From Mesostigma viride (lineage: Eukaryota > Streptophyta > Mesostigmatophyceae > Mesostigmatales > Mesostigmataceae): a DNA stretch of 64,000 bases. The translations under genes were made by a program, and so were the position numbers. Below, one piece after another: positions 19,824 to 30,599 of the stretch. The DNA is taken from NCBI GenBank assembly GCA_009746045.1, contig RPFO01000015.1, positions 917,529 to 981,528 of the forward strand. Direction: 5' to 3'. A model generated the notes under the pieces. That model made no database searches. It saw only the letters and a program-made list of their open reading frames with translations, and had not been told where the DNA came from. Within the stretch, counting starts at the first letter, position 1, and each line of letters begins with the position of its first letter.

Positions 19824-19930
19824 CTGTCTGAGGCAACCCCTACACACCTTAATTCACCCAAGGGGGAGGCCAGGTGCTCCAATGCAGATTTTATATCTGG
19901 GCAACAAGAGGGTGATCTCCAGGTTCAGGT

Positions 19931-22900
19931 GGCCCCAGGTCACCTGGAGAGGTACAGGTTCCTATGAAGACGTCCTTGACAGCTGGTGCAGCTGTAAGAA
20001 TGTCTGACCCCATGCATCCTCGTGCTGGGCACGAGGGTGGACCTCTCATTTTGAGAGAAACCAATGTACAACCACAGAGGGGTGTGAAGGCCTCTGGTGG
20101 TATGCATGTGGTCCCTGCTGGCGGTCCAGGTGTTGGGCATGAGCAGGGTGACTCAGGCTCTGAGTCAGAACAGGATGGAAGTCAGCATGGTGATGCTGGA
20201 CAACCTGACAGCACAGTCCTGACTGTGCCAGGGACTGCTTCCTCTGTGTACCAGGAGTTGGGTGCCCGAATCCACAACATGTTTGGGCATGCCACTTCTC
20301 TGTCAAACAACTTTGCCTTCCGTATGGGCAGGGCACCCCTTCTCAAGGCGTGTCAGCAAGCTGCCTCACGGTGTAAGTGCCAGTTGTCCTCCAACAAGCC
20401 CAGGAAATCACATGCCAAAGCTCTACCTCAGAGCATTGGTGATCTGCAGTGTGATATCCAACACATCAGGGGCATGCAACTGTTGGTGTGCGTGGACAGG
20501 TACACAAATACAAGGTGCTAGAGCATTTACCTTCTATGAAGAACAGGTACTTGCTGGCTGCCCTGCAGAATGTAAGAGCCAAGTTTCCTACCACAAGGAT
20601 CCAGGTGGACATGCAGTTTCAGCATCTCAAGGGTGATCCACCCTTCCTGAGTTGCTGGTTACACCTAGGGAGGCTCATGGGCAGCAGGGTGCTATAGAGA
20701 GGGCAATCCAGGAGGTCAAGAAATTGATCATCTCTGAAGACTGGGTACCCTTGTCTGCACCTGCACTTGTCAGGAGTGCATGGCTGAGGAACGTGGAGCA
20801 GCAGCTGAACAGCAGGGTTAACTTCTACTATGATGGAGTTGCTGTCAGCCCAATGGGTCTATATCATGGCCTGTGCCCACCACATGTGCTGGAGGGCTGG
20901 AAACATGCTGCACATGTCACCTTTGCCAAGCTGAGGGAGAAGGACCGGGGTTGGAAGATGCTGGAGCCACAAGTGGGTCAGAAGGTCCTAGCTTGGAAGG
21001 AACCTAGCCTTTATGGCAAACGTGGTAGCTGGAGTCCTGGGGTGGTTACCCAGGTTGATGAAGCTAGCCACGCATGCTTGGTCAGCATGGAGGACGAACC
21101 AAAGCATGTGCACCGGCTGAGTTGGTCATATGTCAAGCCTAACCTGATGAATGAGGGCAGTCAGGCACAAGGCTCACAGGATCTGCAGGATTTTCAGGTC
21201 CCAAGTGACATCACTGACGCAACGACCACATCTGTTGCAGGGGAATCTGTCAGCCCTGGCCAGGTTGCAGAGGTACTTGTTGAACAGGCTGCAAGGTCAA
21301 CAGCTGGGGAGTCAACTGTCAAGCCCAAGGCTCTAACCAAGCCCAGGGGGACAAGTTTGGCTGGATTGATTGGGGCTCTCAAAGAGCCAAGAAGCAGCCC
21401 AAGGTAGCCAAGCTCAGGTGGCATGGCAATCTGGGGCTGGACACTGCCTTAGAGGTAGACACTAATTCTCAGGTTTCCATCATTGGGACCAGAGCTGCAG
21501 CAGGGTACAGCATGACTGAACCCAGCTATCAGTTTGTGTCTGACTTCAGTGGCGGGGTACACGTGAAGGTACTGGGTGAGGTATCATTCCTATCCTTGGA
21601 CAGGACACTGCTTTTTGTGTCTTGGAGGGCTATCAGGACCTGCTCTTCTGGGGCAGAATTTCCTATGCCAGGATGGGGTAGTGATCACGTCCTCTCTCCT
21701 GACTAAGGAAGGGGCTGGTCAGGTCCCACTGATTAATTTCAGGACCACTCACCTATCACGTGCAGTAACCAGGTCGGTTAAGCGTGTGCAAGTGTGCCAG
21801 GGGCAGGAGCCCTTGGTTGATGACCTCATATTGCCAGCTGCTAGTCATCCAAGCAGTTTGGGCATTGGTCCTCACTCACTTGCTGGACACAGCCCTATCA
21901 ACTACCAAGGCCTGGTGAAGCTCATGTCCTCTCCCATTATGTGTCCCCAGGTCACACTGGGTCTGATTAAATCTGGGGAGGACTGGATCTCCAAGAAATG
22001 CGTGGAACCTGTCAATGACCTGCCTCCTGCACGACGTCTACTCAAGCTCAAGTTTGTCATCAAGATGAAGGAGGTGGACGGGGTCAAGGTACCACATGTC
22101 AGGCCAGTGCTGAATGAGTTCAAGGGTACTGGTGAGTGCACTGCTGAGGAGTTGTATACCCCTGGCATGCTGCATGACACTTGGAGGCTGCTGCTGTGTG
22201 TATTTCTAGGCCTTCTCAACAAGGGCTTGGACTATGGCTCAGTGGTGGTAGACTTCAAGAGGGCATTTCTGGAGGGGATGCAGATGTGGCACAGGAAAAG
22301 TGGGAGGGCAAGACGCCTTTCTATGTCAGGGTGCCTGCTGTATGGAAAAGGGACATTCACACTGAGTTCCTTAAAATCCTCAAGGGCCTGGAGGGCCTGA
22401 GGTCAAGTCCAATAATCTGGAGGGAGACTCTCAACCGTTTCCTGAAGGAGCATTGCAACTTGAAGGTCTCTCCTGTAGACCCCTGTCTGTTTCTGGGGCA
22501 ATGGGAAGGCCTACCAGTGTATGCTTCGCTGCACGGGGATGACCTACATCTGATAGCTCCCACGTCGTGGCTTAAGGAGCTGATCTCCATCATTAAGTCC
22601 AAGTTTCCTCTGGGTAGGGAGCAATGGCAGGTGGAGAATGAGCCTCTGCTGTTTGTGGGCATGGAGGCCACACTGGTGAAGAAGGGGGGGAGTGGCGTAT
22701 GCTGCTGGTGGGGGGCAATGATTATCAAGAGACCCTCATTAGCAAGCTTCCTCCAGTCATCACACAGGCACTGTGTCCCATGGTGAGGGGCATGGTTGCT
22801 TGGGTGGCAGGCATTTCCAGGCCAGACCTTATGGTCATAGCCAGGTTGCCTGATGACATGCTGTGGAGCTAGGGTCTGCCAAGGTGGCTGATCAGGTCAG

Positions 22901-23441
22901 GGCTTCATCTGGCATTCTGTTGTCTGCAGTGGATTTATCACAACCCATTTGCATGGAGCTGTATGTGGATAGCTCAATGGACAGCAGGCAGGTCTCCAAG
23001 GTCAGGGGCAGGGCTGCAGGGCTCTTTGTGCTCAGACAGGAAGGCCTGGGGAGTTTGGTGAGCTGGTTTAGTCGCCTGCACAAACGGGTGGCTGTCAGCA
23101 GTGATGTGGCAGAATGCAGGGCTATTTGTGAAGGCATTCACACAAGCCTTTATCTGAAGGAGTTGCTTCATCAGATGACTTCTAACACTCCTTGGCCACT
23201 TCAGGTTACCACTCTTCTAAAAACAGACTCCATGGGGATGGTGCAGTTTGTGCACAGGCAGATGGCCAGAAGTAGGGACTTGGATTATCTCCTTCTTAAG
23301 GAATTGTCCTCCTTGGCCAATATTGAGCATATCCCTGGGGTTGACAATCCTGCTGATGCTTTGACCAAGCTAGTGCAGAAGGCAGCAGTGCAATACAAGG
23401 TTCTTCAGTCTCTGATGGACCCATCTCAGCAAGCTGTCTAA
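19931..23441 (+). pseudogene. pol: Pol of A2: integrase, protease, RT, RNase H
   Basis: Same order and motifs as A1: integrase core with HGQQGAIER near 20680, protease DTNS at 21458-21469, RT HGDD at 22532-22543, RNase H ending with DNPADALTK near 23345. It shares with A1 the frameshifts near 20506, 22272 and 22690, and has private one-base losses near 20638, 21380, 21586, 21636 and 22862. Its RNase H segment from 22863 to 23441 is intact where A1 is broken. Confidence 0.83.
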
Positions 23442-24390
23442 GCTGGTGCCTGGTTATAGGGCATTGGAGAGCAGATTGTGTGGTAGTGTCAGCATTGTGA
23501 CTGGCATAATACCTGTATTTTAGTCTGTACTAAGGCTCATGGACCATGGTACACTCACTCTGATTTTAATCAGGATACAGCCAGGTTTTGGCTGGGGTTC
23601 ATGCTGTTGACTACACAAGGTTGACAGGTCCATTACAGACCATGTATTCTATTTTAAAAGAAATGTATATTTGTACATACTTCTCACAATGGTCTGGGAA
23701 CCTTTATTCTGGGGTTTATAGGGCGGGGTTCGATTCCCTGGTATTATGTTTCTACAAGCTGGCCTGTTCAGGTGTTTGCCTGTTCAGACTTCCCTAGTTC
23801 CCCAGGGCAGGATTTAATTGTTGCCTATGTGTTTCATTTTGTCATTTGTTTGCTGTGGCAGTTTACCATCTGGCAAGTAGACGGGCGCCGTAAGACGGGC
23901 GCCAATAGACCCCTGTTGAGAGAATGACAGGCAAACTATTGTAATACGCCTTACTTTGTCAAGTGGTATTTTAATTGTCATGGATTTATTGTACTTATAT
24001 TGAATATGTACTGGGTTTTATGGGATTAGTATCTGGGATTAATGTAACTCACCGCCAGAAGGTCATTGTACTGGAGGCTCTACCGAGGTGATGGGATTAA
24101 TTCCTGGAGAAGACCTCATAGAATTAACCTGTATGTATTTAATTTTGTGTGTTCTAATATCTGGTGGTACTCTGTAATGCCACTTCCATAGGTTTTTATC
24201 CATTTCTCATGGAATGGTTTTCCCTGTGGCAGATCTGTTTCTTTTCCAGTTCCTTAAAAGAAAAGGCTGGGGGAATGGCAATGGCCATTAAAGACATCTG
24301 TTCAAGCTTCAAGCTGGAGTGAAGGACATTTCAAGCTACTTCAAGGGTCCCTGGCAGGGGATGTGATCCCTAAAGAAAAGAAGGGATTGG
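23442..24390 (+). other. A2 3' untranslated region with T-arm/B-box motif and PPT
   Basis: Nearly identical to the A1 region. The T-arm hairpin is at 23724-23740 and the B-box GGTTCGATTCC at 23727-23737. The purine tract (AAAGAAAAGAAGGG) lies just before LTR 3. Confidence 0.7.
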
Positions 24391-25004
24391 AGTTAACGTA
24401 AAGGATTTACGTTAGATGGATAGAGATTGTTACGCTCTTTCCAACGGCACCTTGAACGCCTCATTTGGTTAAGGAACGTAAAAGTTATGACGTTTCCTAG
24501 GCTGTGCCGACAGTACCCGGCGCGCCACTGTGGGCGCGTACGGACACAGGATGTACAAGTGTCACTTTGATAGTCCGCAGGACGTTGACAGGACTTGTAC
24601 AGGACTTGATGGTCAATTGATAGGTAGGCGCGCTGTAGCGCGCCAGGACCTATGAGACAATTGATGCTGAGCAGTGTACGGATAGGTCCACAGGACTAGC
24701 CGTATGGACAATTGATAGATCTGCGCGCCAAAGGCGTGCCAGAGTCTGTGTAATCAATTGATTGATAGTTCAGCTGTGACAGTGCAGCTGAATTCTTGGA
24801 CGCGTCCCTAGCAACCTATATGTGTGACTTGGTAGCACCGGGACGCTAGTTCTTGCGTGCACGTTCTCTTGGCACTGCGACCCTGTCGTCTGTGCTGCGT
24901 GCAGTCTTGGAAGTGACGTGACTTACGTCTGTGTTCCTTATTCTTAATAAAGGCAACATTCCTGCAAGAACCATGGCGGAATTCAGGGCAACTCTCTCAC
25001 AACT
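24391..25004 (+). repeat. A-family LTR 3 (3' LTR of A2)
   Basis: 614 bp, AGTT...AACT, followed by the second CTACC at 25005-25009. Confidence 0.92.
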
Positions 25005-25009
25005 CTACC
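25005..25009. repeat. Target site duplication CTACC, right copy
   Basis: Matches 503-507 and closes the A array. Confidence 0.9.
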
Positions 25010-26260
25010 AGCTTGGGCCGTGAGAGCCGCGGGGCCGCGCGGCTGGAGGGAGGGCCGCACAGGCACCATCCCTGGCGATGCCCGCACTGCGGCGGGTGCT
25101 CTACCAGTGTTGAAGGCGTACGTAGCGGACAGGGAGGGCAGCGTTGCATCTGCCGCGGTGTGCAAGGCTCGCCTGTTGCCGCCGCCGCGCAGGTGAGCTG
25201 GGCGCTGGTCCGGATGCTTAGTCCAACAGGTGGTGGCGTCGTGACCTGGTTTGTCACAGACGGGGCAGGGCGGCCCACGGCCACGCCCATCGCCCGCGCC
25301 ACCACCACGACCACCAAGGGGGGGAGGCCCGCGCCCCCCGCGCCCACCGCGCCCGCCACGGCCCCCGCTGCTGCCGGCGTTGCCGTTGCCGGTGTAGGCG
25401 GGACTTGCGCTGCCGGGGCTGCCGTGCCCGCGGGCGCTTGTGTGACCGCCCTTGCTGCCGTGCCGGGGACCACGCCCCCGGCCAGGGGTATGGTATGCAT
25501 GAGCAGAGTCAGCAGAGGAAGAGACGCCACCCTTGAGGATGTCCTCCACCTCCATGAGCTGCTGGCGCACAACAGGGAGGCTCGCGTCGTCATCAATGCG
25601 AAGAGCGACAAGGGCCGGCCGGTATTCTACACGGAGGCCGGCCAGGACAGCGGCAACGAAGTCCGCTTCCGAGAACGCCACACCTGCAACCCGCAGCTCA
25701 GCGGCGAGGAGCTCGCCGCGAGTGAAATACTGCTGGATGGTCTCGCTGGAAGACTGCTCGATCCGGACCATCTGCCGACGGAGGGCCATCCGCCGGGACT
25801 GGGTGAGCTTGGGCTGCTCGTATGTTTGAATCAGCTTGGCCAGGACCAAGCTGCCCCAGTGTTGGTCGTCAGGCAGGGTGGTCAGTAACTGGCGGGCCGC
25901 GCCATCCAAAACGCCCATGAATCCGACGTACAGGAGACGGTCGGTTGGGACATGATGGACACGTCCAGCCAACACGTCGGCGAGACGCGGGCGAAGCTCG
26001 GCCAAGCTGACGAAATGGTCTTTAAAGGGAACGAACTTAGCCGCGTCGCTGCCGTTGAACTTGGCGACGATCCGAAGATCACGCAAGAACGCCGTGCAAA
26101 CGTCATGAGTGGACAAGTCGGGGCCGACAGCCGCCGTGGCTGTGGGCACCACGTCCCCATCCCCCACGTCTGTGCTAGACGGCGGGGGCACCAGGCCGGC
26201 CGTGGCGCTGGTGGCGGCGTCCAGAGCGGCGGCCAGCCCCTCTGTATCGCCTGCGGCCGC
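25010..26260 (-). pseudogene. gag: Gag of element I, N-terminal and zinc-knuckle part
   Basis: Open on the minus strand from the palindrome at 26260 down to the array. The start is unclear because no ATG is seen before the first capsid residues; a GTG at 26191 is the first non-AUG candidate. The capsid has the copia Gag pattern (FNGSDAAKFVPFKDHF, then a QSRRMALRRQMVRIEQ helix and YFTRGELLAAELR). A long Gly/Arg-rich stretch follows, then CPVCDKPGHDATTC, a CX2CX4HX4C knuckle. It resembles the Gag of element G. The A array interrupts it at CTACC and the tail lies at 181-507. Confidence 0.75.
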
Positions 26261-26466
26261 AGTTACGTTAAATAGTGCTGGAACCTTTTGCCGCCTGAGG
26301 CAAATCGGTCCGTCACACTATTTTGCCCGGAATAACCACTTCCGAGCACCCAAGTTAATTCGGCCGAATTAACTTGGGTGCTCGGAAGTGGTTATTCCGG
26401 GCAAAATAGTGTGACGGACCGATTTGCCTCAGGCGGCAAAAGGTTCCGGCACTATTTAACGTAACT
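26261..26466. repeat. 206-bp near-perfect palindrome, AGTTACG...CGTAACT
   Basis: Arms 26261-26363 and 26364-26466 are reverse complements with one visible mismatch, centred on CGGCCG. The ends AGTTA/TAACT resemble the LTR ends of families A and B. It abuts the 5' side of the element I gag. As single-stranded DNA or RNA it would form a 103-bp hairpin. Confidence 0.9.
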
Positions 26467-26598
26467 AAAACCTGGCCTCGTGGAGGGGGGACGAAGAGCC
26501 CGAGACATCCGCCTAGGCCACTGAGCACGCACCACTAAATGCGCCGGAGCTGCCTCAGTGAGGATTCGAACCCCTGACCTCCAAGGTGCACAGGTTTT
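26467..26598 (-). other. tRNA-like 3' fragment between palindrome arms
   Basis: On the minus strand CACCTTGGAGGTC is followed by GGGGTTCGAATCCTC, resembling a variable loop and T-arm, with an exact B-box GGTTCGAATCC at 26562-26572 (written as its complement on the plus strand). No D-arm or matching acceptor 5' strand is present, so it is a tRNA-derived fragment, not a gene. Confidence 0.5.
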
Positions 26599-26701
26599 AG
26601 TTACGTTAAATAGTGCCGGAACCTTTTGCCGCCTGAGGCAAATCGGTCCGTCACACTATTTTGCCCGGAATAACCACTTCCGAGCACCCAAGTTAATTCG
26701 G
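26599..26701 (+). repeat. Third copy of the palindrome arm
   Basis: 103 bp matching 26261-26363. With 26364-26466 it forms a larger inverted repeat around the tRNA-like spacer. Confidence 0.85.
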
Positions 26702-26762
26702 CGGACAGTCTTAGTTATCAACTACGATTTAGTATGATAGGCCGCTGGCCTCTGCCCCCCCG

Positions 26763-26870
26763 TCGAATAGGAAATTTCGACAATCGAATAAGGAAAATTC
26801 GATAATCGAATAGGAAAGTTTGATGGTCGAATAGGCAACTTCGATAATCGAATAGCCAATTCGATGACCC
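26763..26870 (+). repeat. Five imperfect ~22-bp tandem repeats (CGAATAGG...)
   Basis: Units begin CGAATA(A)GG or CGAATAGCC and contain a TTCGAT core. They lie between two copies of AGTTATCAAC (26713 and 26914). Confidence 0.65.
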
Positions 26871-26913
26871 GACTAGTATCGGCCTTAGCCTTGCCGGCGC
26901 AAGCAAAAGTTTT

Positions 26914-26989
26914 AGTTATCAACATCGATTCCTGCGGAATCGATACAAAGCGCTTAGTATCGATTCCGCAGGAATCGATGTTGATAACT
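26914..26989. repeat. 76-bp palindrome AGTTATCAAC...GTTGATAACT
   Basis: Arms 26914-26946 and 26957-26989 pair perfectly, with a 10-base loop that also nearly pairs. It is a second fold-back family with AGTT/AACT ends. The B-prime LTR remnant starts immediately after it. Confidence 0.85.
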
Positions 26990-28065
26990 CTAGACCGGTC
27001 GACCGCATCGGACCGCCGGATTATAGCCGGCGGCTTAGCGGACGCTAGCGGAAGGCGTGCGGACGGACATGGGGAACTTAGAGCCAGATCCTAGGGCTCT
27101 AGAGTTACTCAACTCCGACATACTCTTTTGTTCTTTGATTAATTATCAAAATAATTACATCAAATGCAGACCATACAAAACCCTCTAAGGTAGGGAACTC
27201 AAGGGGGCCTCAAGGCCGTCAAAATCACCACGGTATCGACCCGCGCCCTTGTTGTGATCACACATGAATAGTGATGTAATAAGTATCGAGAAAAAAACCA
27301 ACTATGCCACCAGACAAAAGGTGACCCATTTATTAGGACCAGTGACCCGCCGACGGGCCCAAGGCACCGTCCAACGTGGCTAGGGTATGGTCAGGACAAG
27401 CAAAAAAAACTACCACCCAAGATACTCGTGAATGCTAGCAACACAGGGTGAGTTATGGCTGTATTCATAAAGCGCCCGAGCCGTAACCCTGTGTGGCTCA
27501 CGGGTGTTGCATCGTCATGCACTTGCGCAACACTGCGTACTGCGGGGCAGCCTCCCGCGCCTCCTTGGTGAGTGCATCCGCGGGATTGAGTTCATCCGCG
27601 ATGTGCTGGAGACGCGTGACGCAGGAGGCCGCCTCAGCGAGTACGAGGTAATCAACGTCCTGTGTGTTCGCCCGTGCGGCTCCGTGTACCGGAAGCCATC
27701 GGGATTTTTATGAATACAAGTTAAAGCCCCCGACCGGCTGAGCTATGGCGGTCGGTCACGTTGAGCTTGGGATAAGGTGAACACAGAGAACTGCTGTCGG
27801 AGCTGGCCAACCACTGGTTTATGTCTTAGCCAGCAAAGCCTATCCGGTTAGCCTTAACCGTGGGACAAGCTAGCTGTCCGTACCGACCCGGATAAGGCCC
27901 CGGACTGGGGCCTAGGTGGCGCCGGCCCTAGGCGCCGCCCTGAGACCGGTCGACCGCATCGGACCGCCGGATTATAGCCGGCGGCTTAGCGGACGCTAGC
28001 GGAAGGCGTGTGGGCGGACATGGGGAACTTAGAGCCAGATCCTAGGGCTCTAGAGTTACTCAACT
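26990..28065 (-). mobile_element. B-prime: internally deleted B-family element, minus strand
   Basis: The 5' LTR is 27719-28065 and a truncated 3' LTR 26990-27114. The internal part holds only the first ~60 bases of the B gag region joined to the last RNase H codons and the 3' UTR (27115-27718). Gag, integrase, protease and RT are all missing. The join (near 27660) falls at the shared word CACAG. Its LTR differs from B at several positions, so it is not a direct copy of the nested B. Confidence 0.85.
27506..27664 (-). pseudogene. RNase H C-terminal remnant in B-prime
   Basis: Reads the last ~53 residues of B Pol (DVDYLVLAEA, then NPADALTKE, ending TMQHP) and no more. It has no catalytic set and is non-functional. 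Confidence 0.8.
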
Positions 28066-28089
28066 CTTGCCCTGGCCACCACCACCCCC

Positions 28090-29018
28090 ACTGTCAGATG
28101 CGTTACCCTGCTTGGGCTTGCCACCCACCCGCCTGAACACCGACTTGGCATGTGACTGCCTGTCAGCTAGGGTCGGGGGAGTGGCTTGCCTTTCGCTTGT
28201 TATGGTGACCCCCACGCCCTCGATCCCTGGCTTCTGTCAGCCTCAGACGTTTTGGAGCCCCCCTGGGCACGCCCACCTGCATGGGTTGCCTTCACAGCTG
28301 GTACCCCACCCTCAAACAGCTCCTCAGCTTCGAGGGCTTGCTTGATTATGACCTTGTAGGCCTTCATGGTGGAGTGAGGAGCACACATGACCTTCAGTGA
28401 TCCACGTGTCGCCTTGTCCAGCCCCGAGACCTTCAACCAGTTGGTCAGGGCTTTATTATCTGCCACGTTGAAGCCGTGTGCCCTGCCCTCCTCAACCATT
28501 TTGCAATAGCTGAGGAAGTTCTGGATGAGGTCGCCCTTGACCTCCCACCCTTGATATCTGTCTTGCCAATGGATGCCCACCTTCTTGCGCTGGTCTTCGA
28601 GCAACTCCTTCAGCTCAGCTACATACACTGCCCAGGCCTTGTTGGCCTTCTTACATTCCCTGGTGAGGTCCTTGATCTGATCAGTACACTTGCCAAAAGT
28701 GCTGCTACCAACCCAGATCTGATAGCAGTTTGTACCACCGTACAAACTACTAGGGAACCCCTCCAATCCTTCCACAAACTCCTCTGCCTGTTTTGGCTTG
28801 GAATCTGATGTCACAGGTTGCAGCTGATTAACAATTAAAAGACCTTGTGTGGTGAGATCAAATCCTGAGACAGCATGTGTATTGTTATTATTCAGAGGTA
28901 TATTGGTTATCTCGCCTGTGACACCCACGTCATCTACGTGAGCTGTCCCACTGCCAGCACCCCCATTATTATTCCCACTGGCTGGGCCTGTCTGTTTACT
29001 ACGTCGCCCATCAGCCAT
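28090..29018 (-). pseudogene. gag: Gag of A3, truncated
   Basis: Starts MADGRRSKQTG and follows A1 Gag through the capsid region with many conservative changes. It frameshifts near 28205-28235 and is cut just before the zinc knuckle by B-prime at 28065. Capsid residues are conserved over silent changes, which suggests past selection on this Gag. Confidence 0.8.
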
Positions 29019-29145
29019 GGTAAACTACACAAGAGTGTACTATGACACCTGAACTAAGCAGCCTGAAAACAACTGACAGTAAAATATGTACAATCTGTCA
29101 AAATTTTCCGCCTGCACCGGTGCCGACCGCGCCACAATGCCGAAT

Positions 29146-29943
29146 TTAGTCGAGCCCACGAAAATCGCAGTAGTCGTAGTCGTAAATCGGATCGTCTGCC
29201 ACAGGCGCAGGCCCCTCCTGGCCTCGCCCCGCCTCAACTGTCACCGGAGTCTCGATGACAATGGGGTCCAACCGCGCGCCCGTCTGCGGATCAAACCGAC
29301 GACGACGGCGGCGAGTCACAATTCGGAGCGGGTTTGTGAGGATCGTGAGAAAATCCCGCCCGTCCGGCGCCCACTCTCGCAGAGCAGACAACAACGCAAC
29401 AAGGTTGAGCAGCAACTGCCGCTCACGCGTCCGGAAGCCTCGCAACAGCAACTGCAAAATCGCGAGGTCTTGAAACAGGTTCGTTGTAATCGTCGGGATG
29501 ACGCCCGAGCGAACCGACAACCAGTTTGGGGGATTACGCTGGTAACCGGTGAGCGATGAAACTGCGTCGCCGATCTCCTCAGAGACCTCGGCTACCGCAC
29601 TAGGCGCTTGCAACCCCGCCCGGGTGTGCACCTCAAAATCCGCAAGCAGAGCTCGAATCGAGTCGAGGTGATCGCGAAACCCGGGAACAATCGTAGGTTG
29701 CGGAGGCGCGGGGGGCAGTCGTAAACTGTGCAGCAATGCTTGCTGCTGATCGCGTAGCTCCGTGCTGGATGCTACCGCCTACTAGCTGGTCAACAACACG
29801 CTGCCGTGCCGGATTGAGAACCGGTAGATCTTCACGAACAGGAGTCGTCGAAGGGCCAGCAGGCGATTCGGCGATGTCGTACTGTAGGGACTGCCCAAAA
29901 TTTCAGAATCCCTCGGCGTCCGAAACTCGATTGAGTTCGGCAT
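29146..29943 (-). pseudogene. ORF0 of A3
   Basis: ATG at 29943 reads MPNSIEFRTPRDSE as in A, then at least one frameshift before the long frame 29146-29736. Conserved blocks include SSLTGYQRN, TTNLFQD, RTRERQ and the end YDYCDFRGLD. Protein-level conservation with A ORF0, despite divergent DNA, indicates a real protein. Function unknown. Confidence 0.75.
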
Positions 29944-29970
29944 GGTTTGAACCACGGATATTGTAATACG

Positions 29971-30596
29971 AATTGAGTGAGAGGTTCACACCGAGGAACG
30001 CCATGGCTCTTGCAGGAAAAGTTGCCTTTATTGAATAAAGAGAACACAGACGTAAGTCACGTCAATTCCAAGACTGCACGCAGCACAGACGACAAGGTCG
30101 CAGTGCTAGGGTGTCGTGCATGCAAGAGCTGGTGGCGTCCTAGAGCTGACAAGTCACTCATATAGCTTGCTAGGTACGCGTCCAAGTATTCAGCAGTACT
30201 GTCACTGCTGAACTGTCAAACAATTGATTACGCAGACTCTGGCACGCCTTTGGCGCGCAGATCTACATATCCATTGTCCATACGTTTAGTCCTGTGGACC
30301 TATCCGTACTATACTCAGCATCAATTGTCTCATAGGTCCTGGCGCGCTACAGCACGCTTACCTATCAATTGACCATCAAGTCCTGTACAAGTCCTGTCAA
30401 CGTCCTGCGGACTATCAAAGTGACACTTGTACATCCTGTGTCCGTACGCGCCCACATTGGCGCGCCGGGCACTGTCGGCACAGCCTAGAAAACGTCATAA
30501 CTTTTACGTCCCGTAATTCCAAATGAGGCGTTCAAAGTGCCGTTGGAAAGAGCGTAACAATCTCTATCCATCTAACATACATCCTTTACGTTAACT
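29971..30596 (-). repeat. A3 LTR (5' LTR, minus strand)
   Basis: 626 bp homologous to the A LTR. It starts AGTTAACG on the minus strand; the inner end reads CTCAATT before CGTATTAC, so AACT has decayed to AATT. AATAAA is near 30034. Confidence 0.85.
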
Positions 30597-30599
30597 TGC

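Larger units (their letters stand above)
508..25004 (+). mobile_element. Tandem copia-like array: LTR-A1-LTR-A2-LTR, with B nested in A2
   Basis: Three 614-bp LTRs (508-1121, 7744-8357, 24391-25004) alternate with two internal regions. A1 is 1122-7743; A2 is 8358-8863 plus 18271-24390. One 5-bp duplication flanks the whole. The middle LTR is shared by both copies, as expected after unequal recombination between LTRs or integration of a concatemer. The LTRs differ at only about one to three positions, so the array is young. Each internal region encodes ORF0, gag and pol, all with frameshifts. Confidence 0.9.
28066..30596 (-). mobile_element. A3: truncated, diverged A-family element, minus strand
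   Basis: One LTR (29971-30596, 626 bp, ending GTTAACT on the plus strand), then ORF0 and gag up to the region before the zinc knuckle, where B-prime cuts it. Sequence is clearly divergent from A1/A2, so the family has been present for some time. Pol is missing on the left side. Confidence 0.85.

Noticed and set aside
26540-26590. A tRNA gene
   Set aside because: Only the T-arm half is present; there is no D-arm, anticodon arm or paired acceptor stem.
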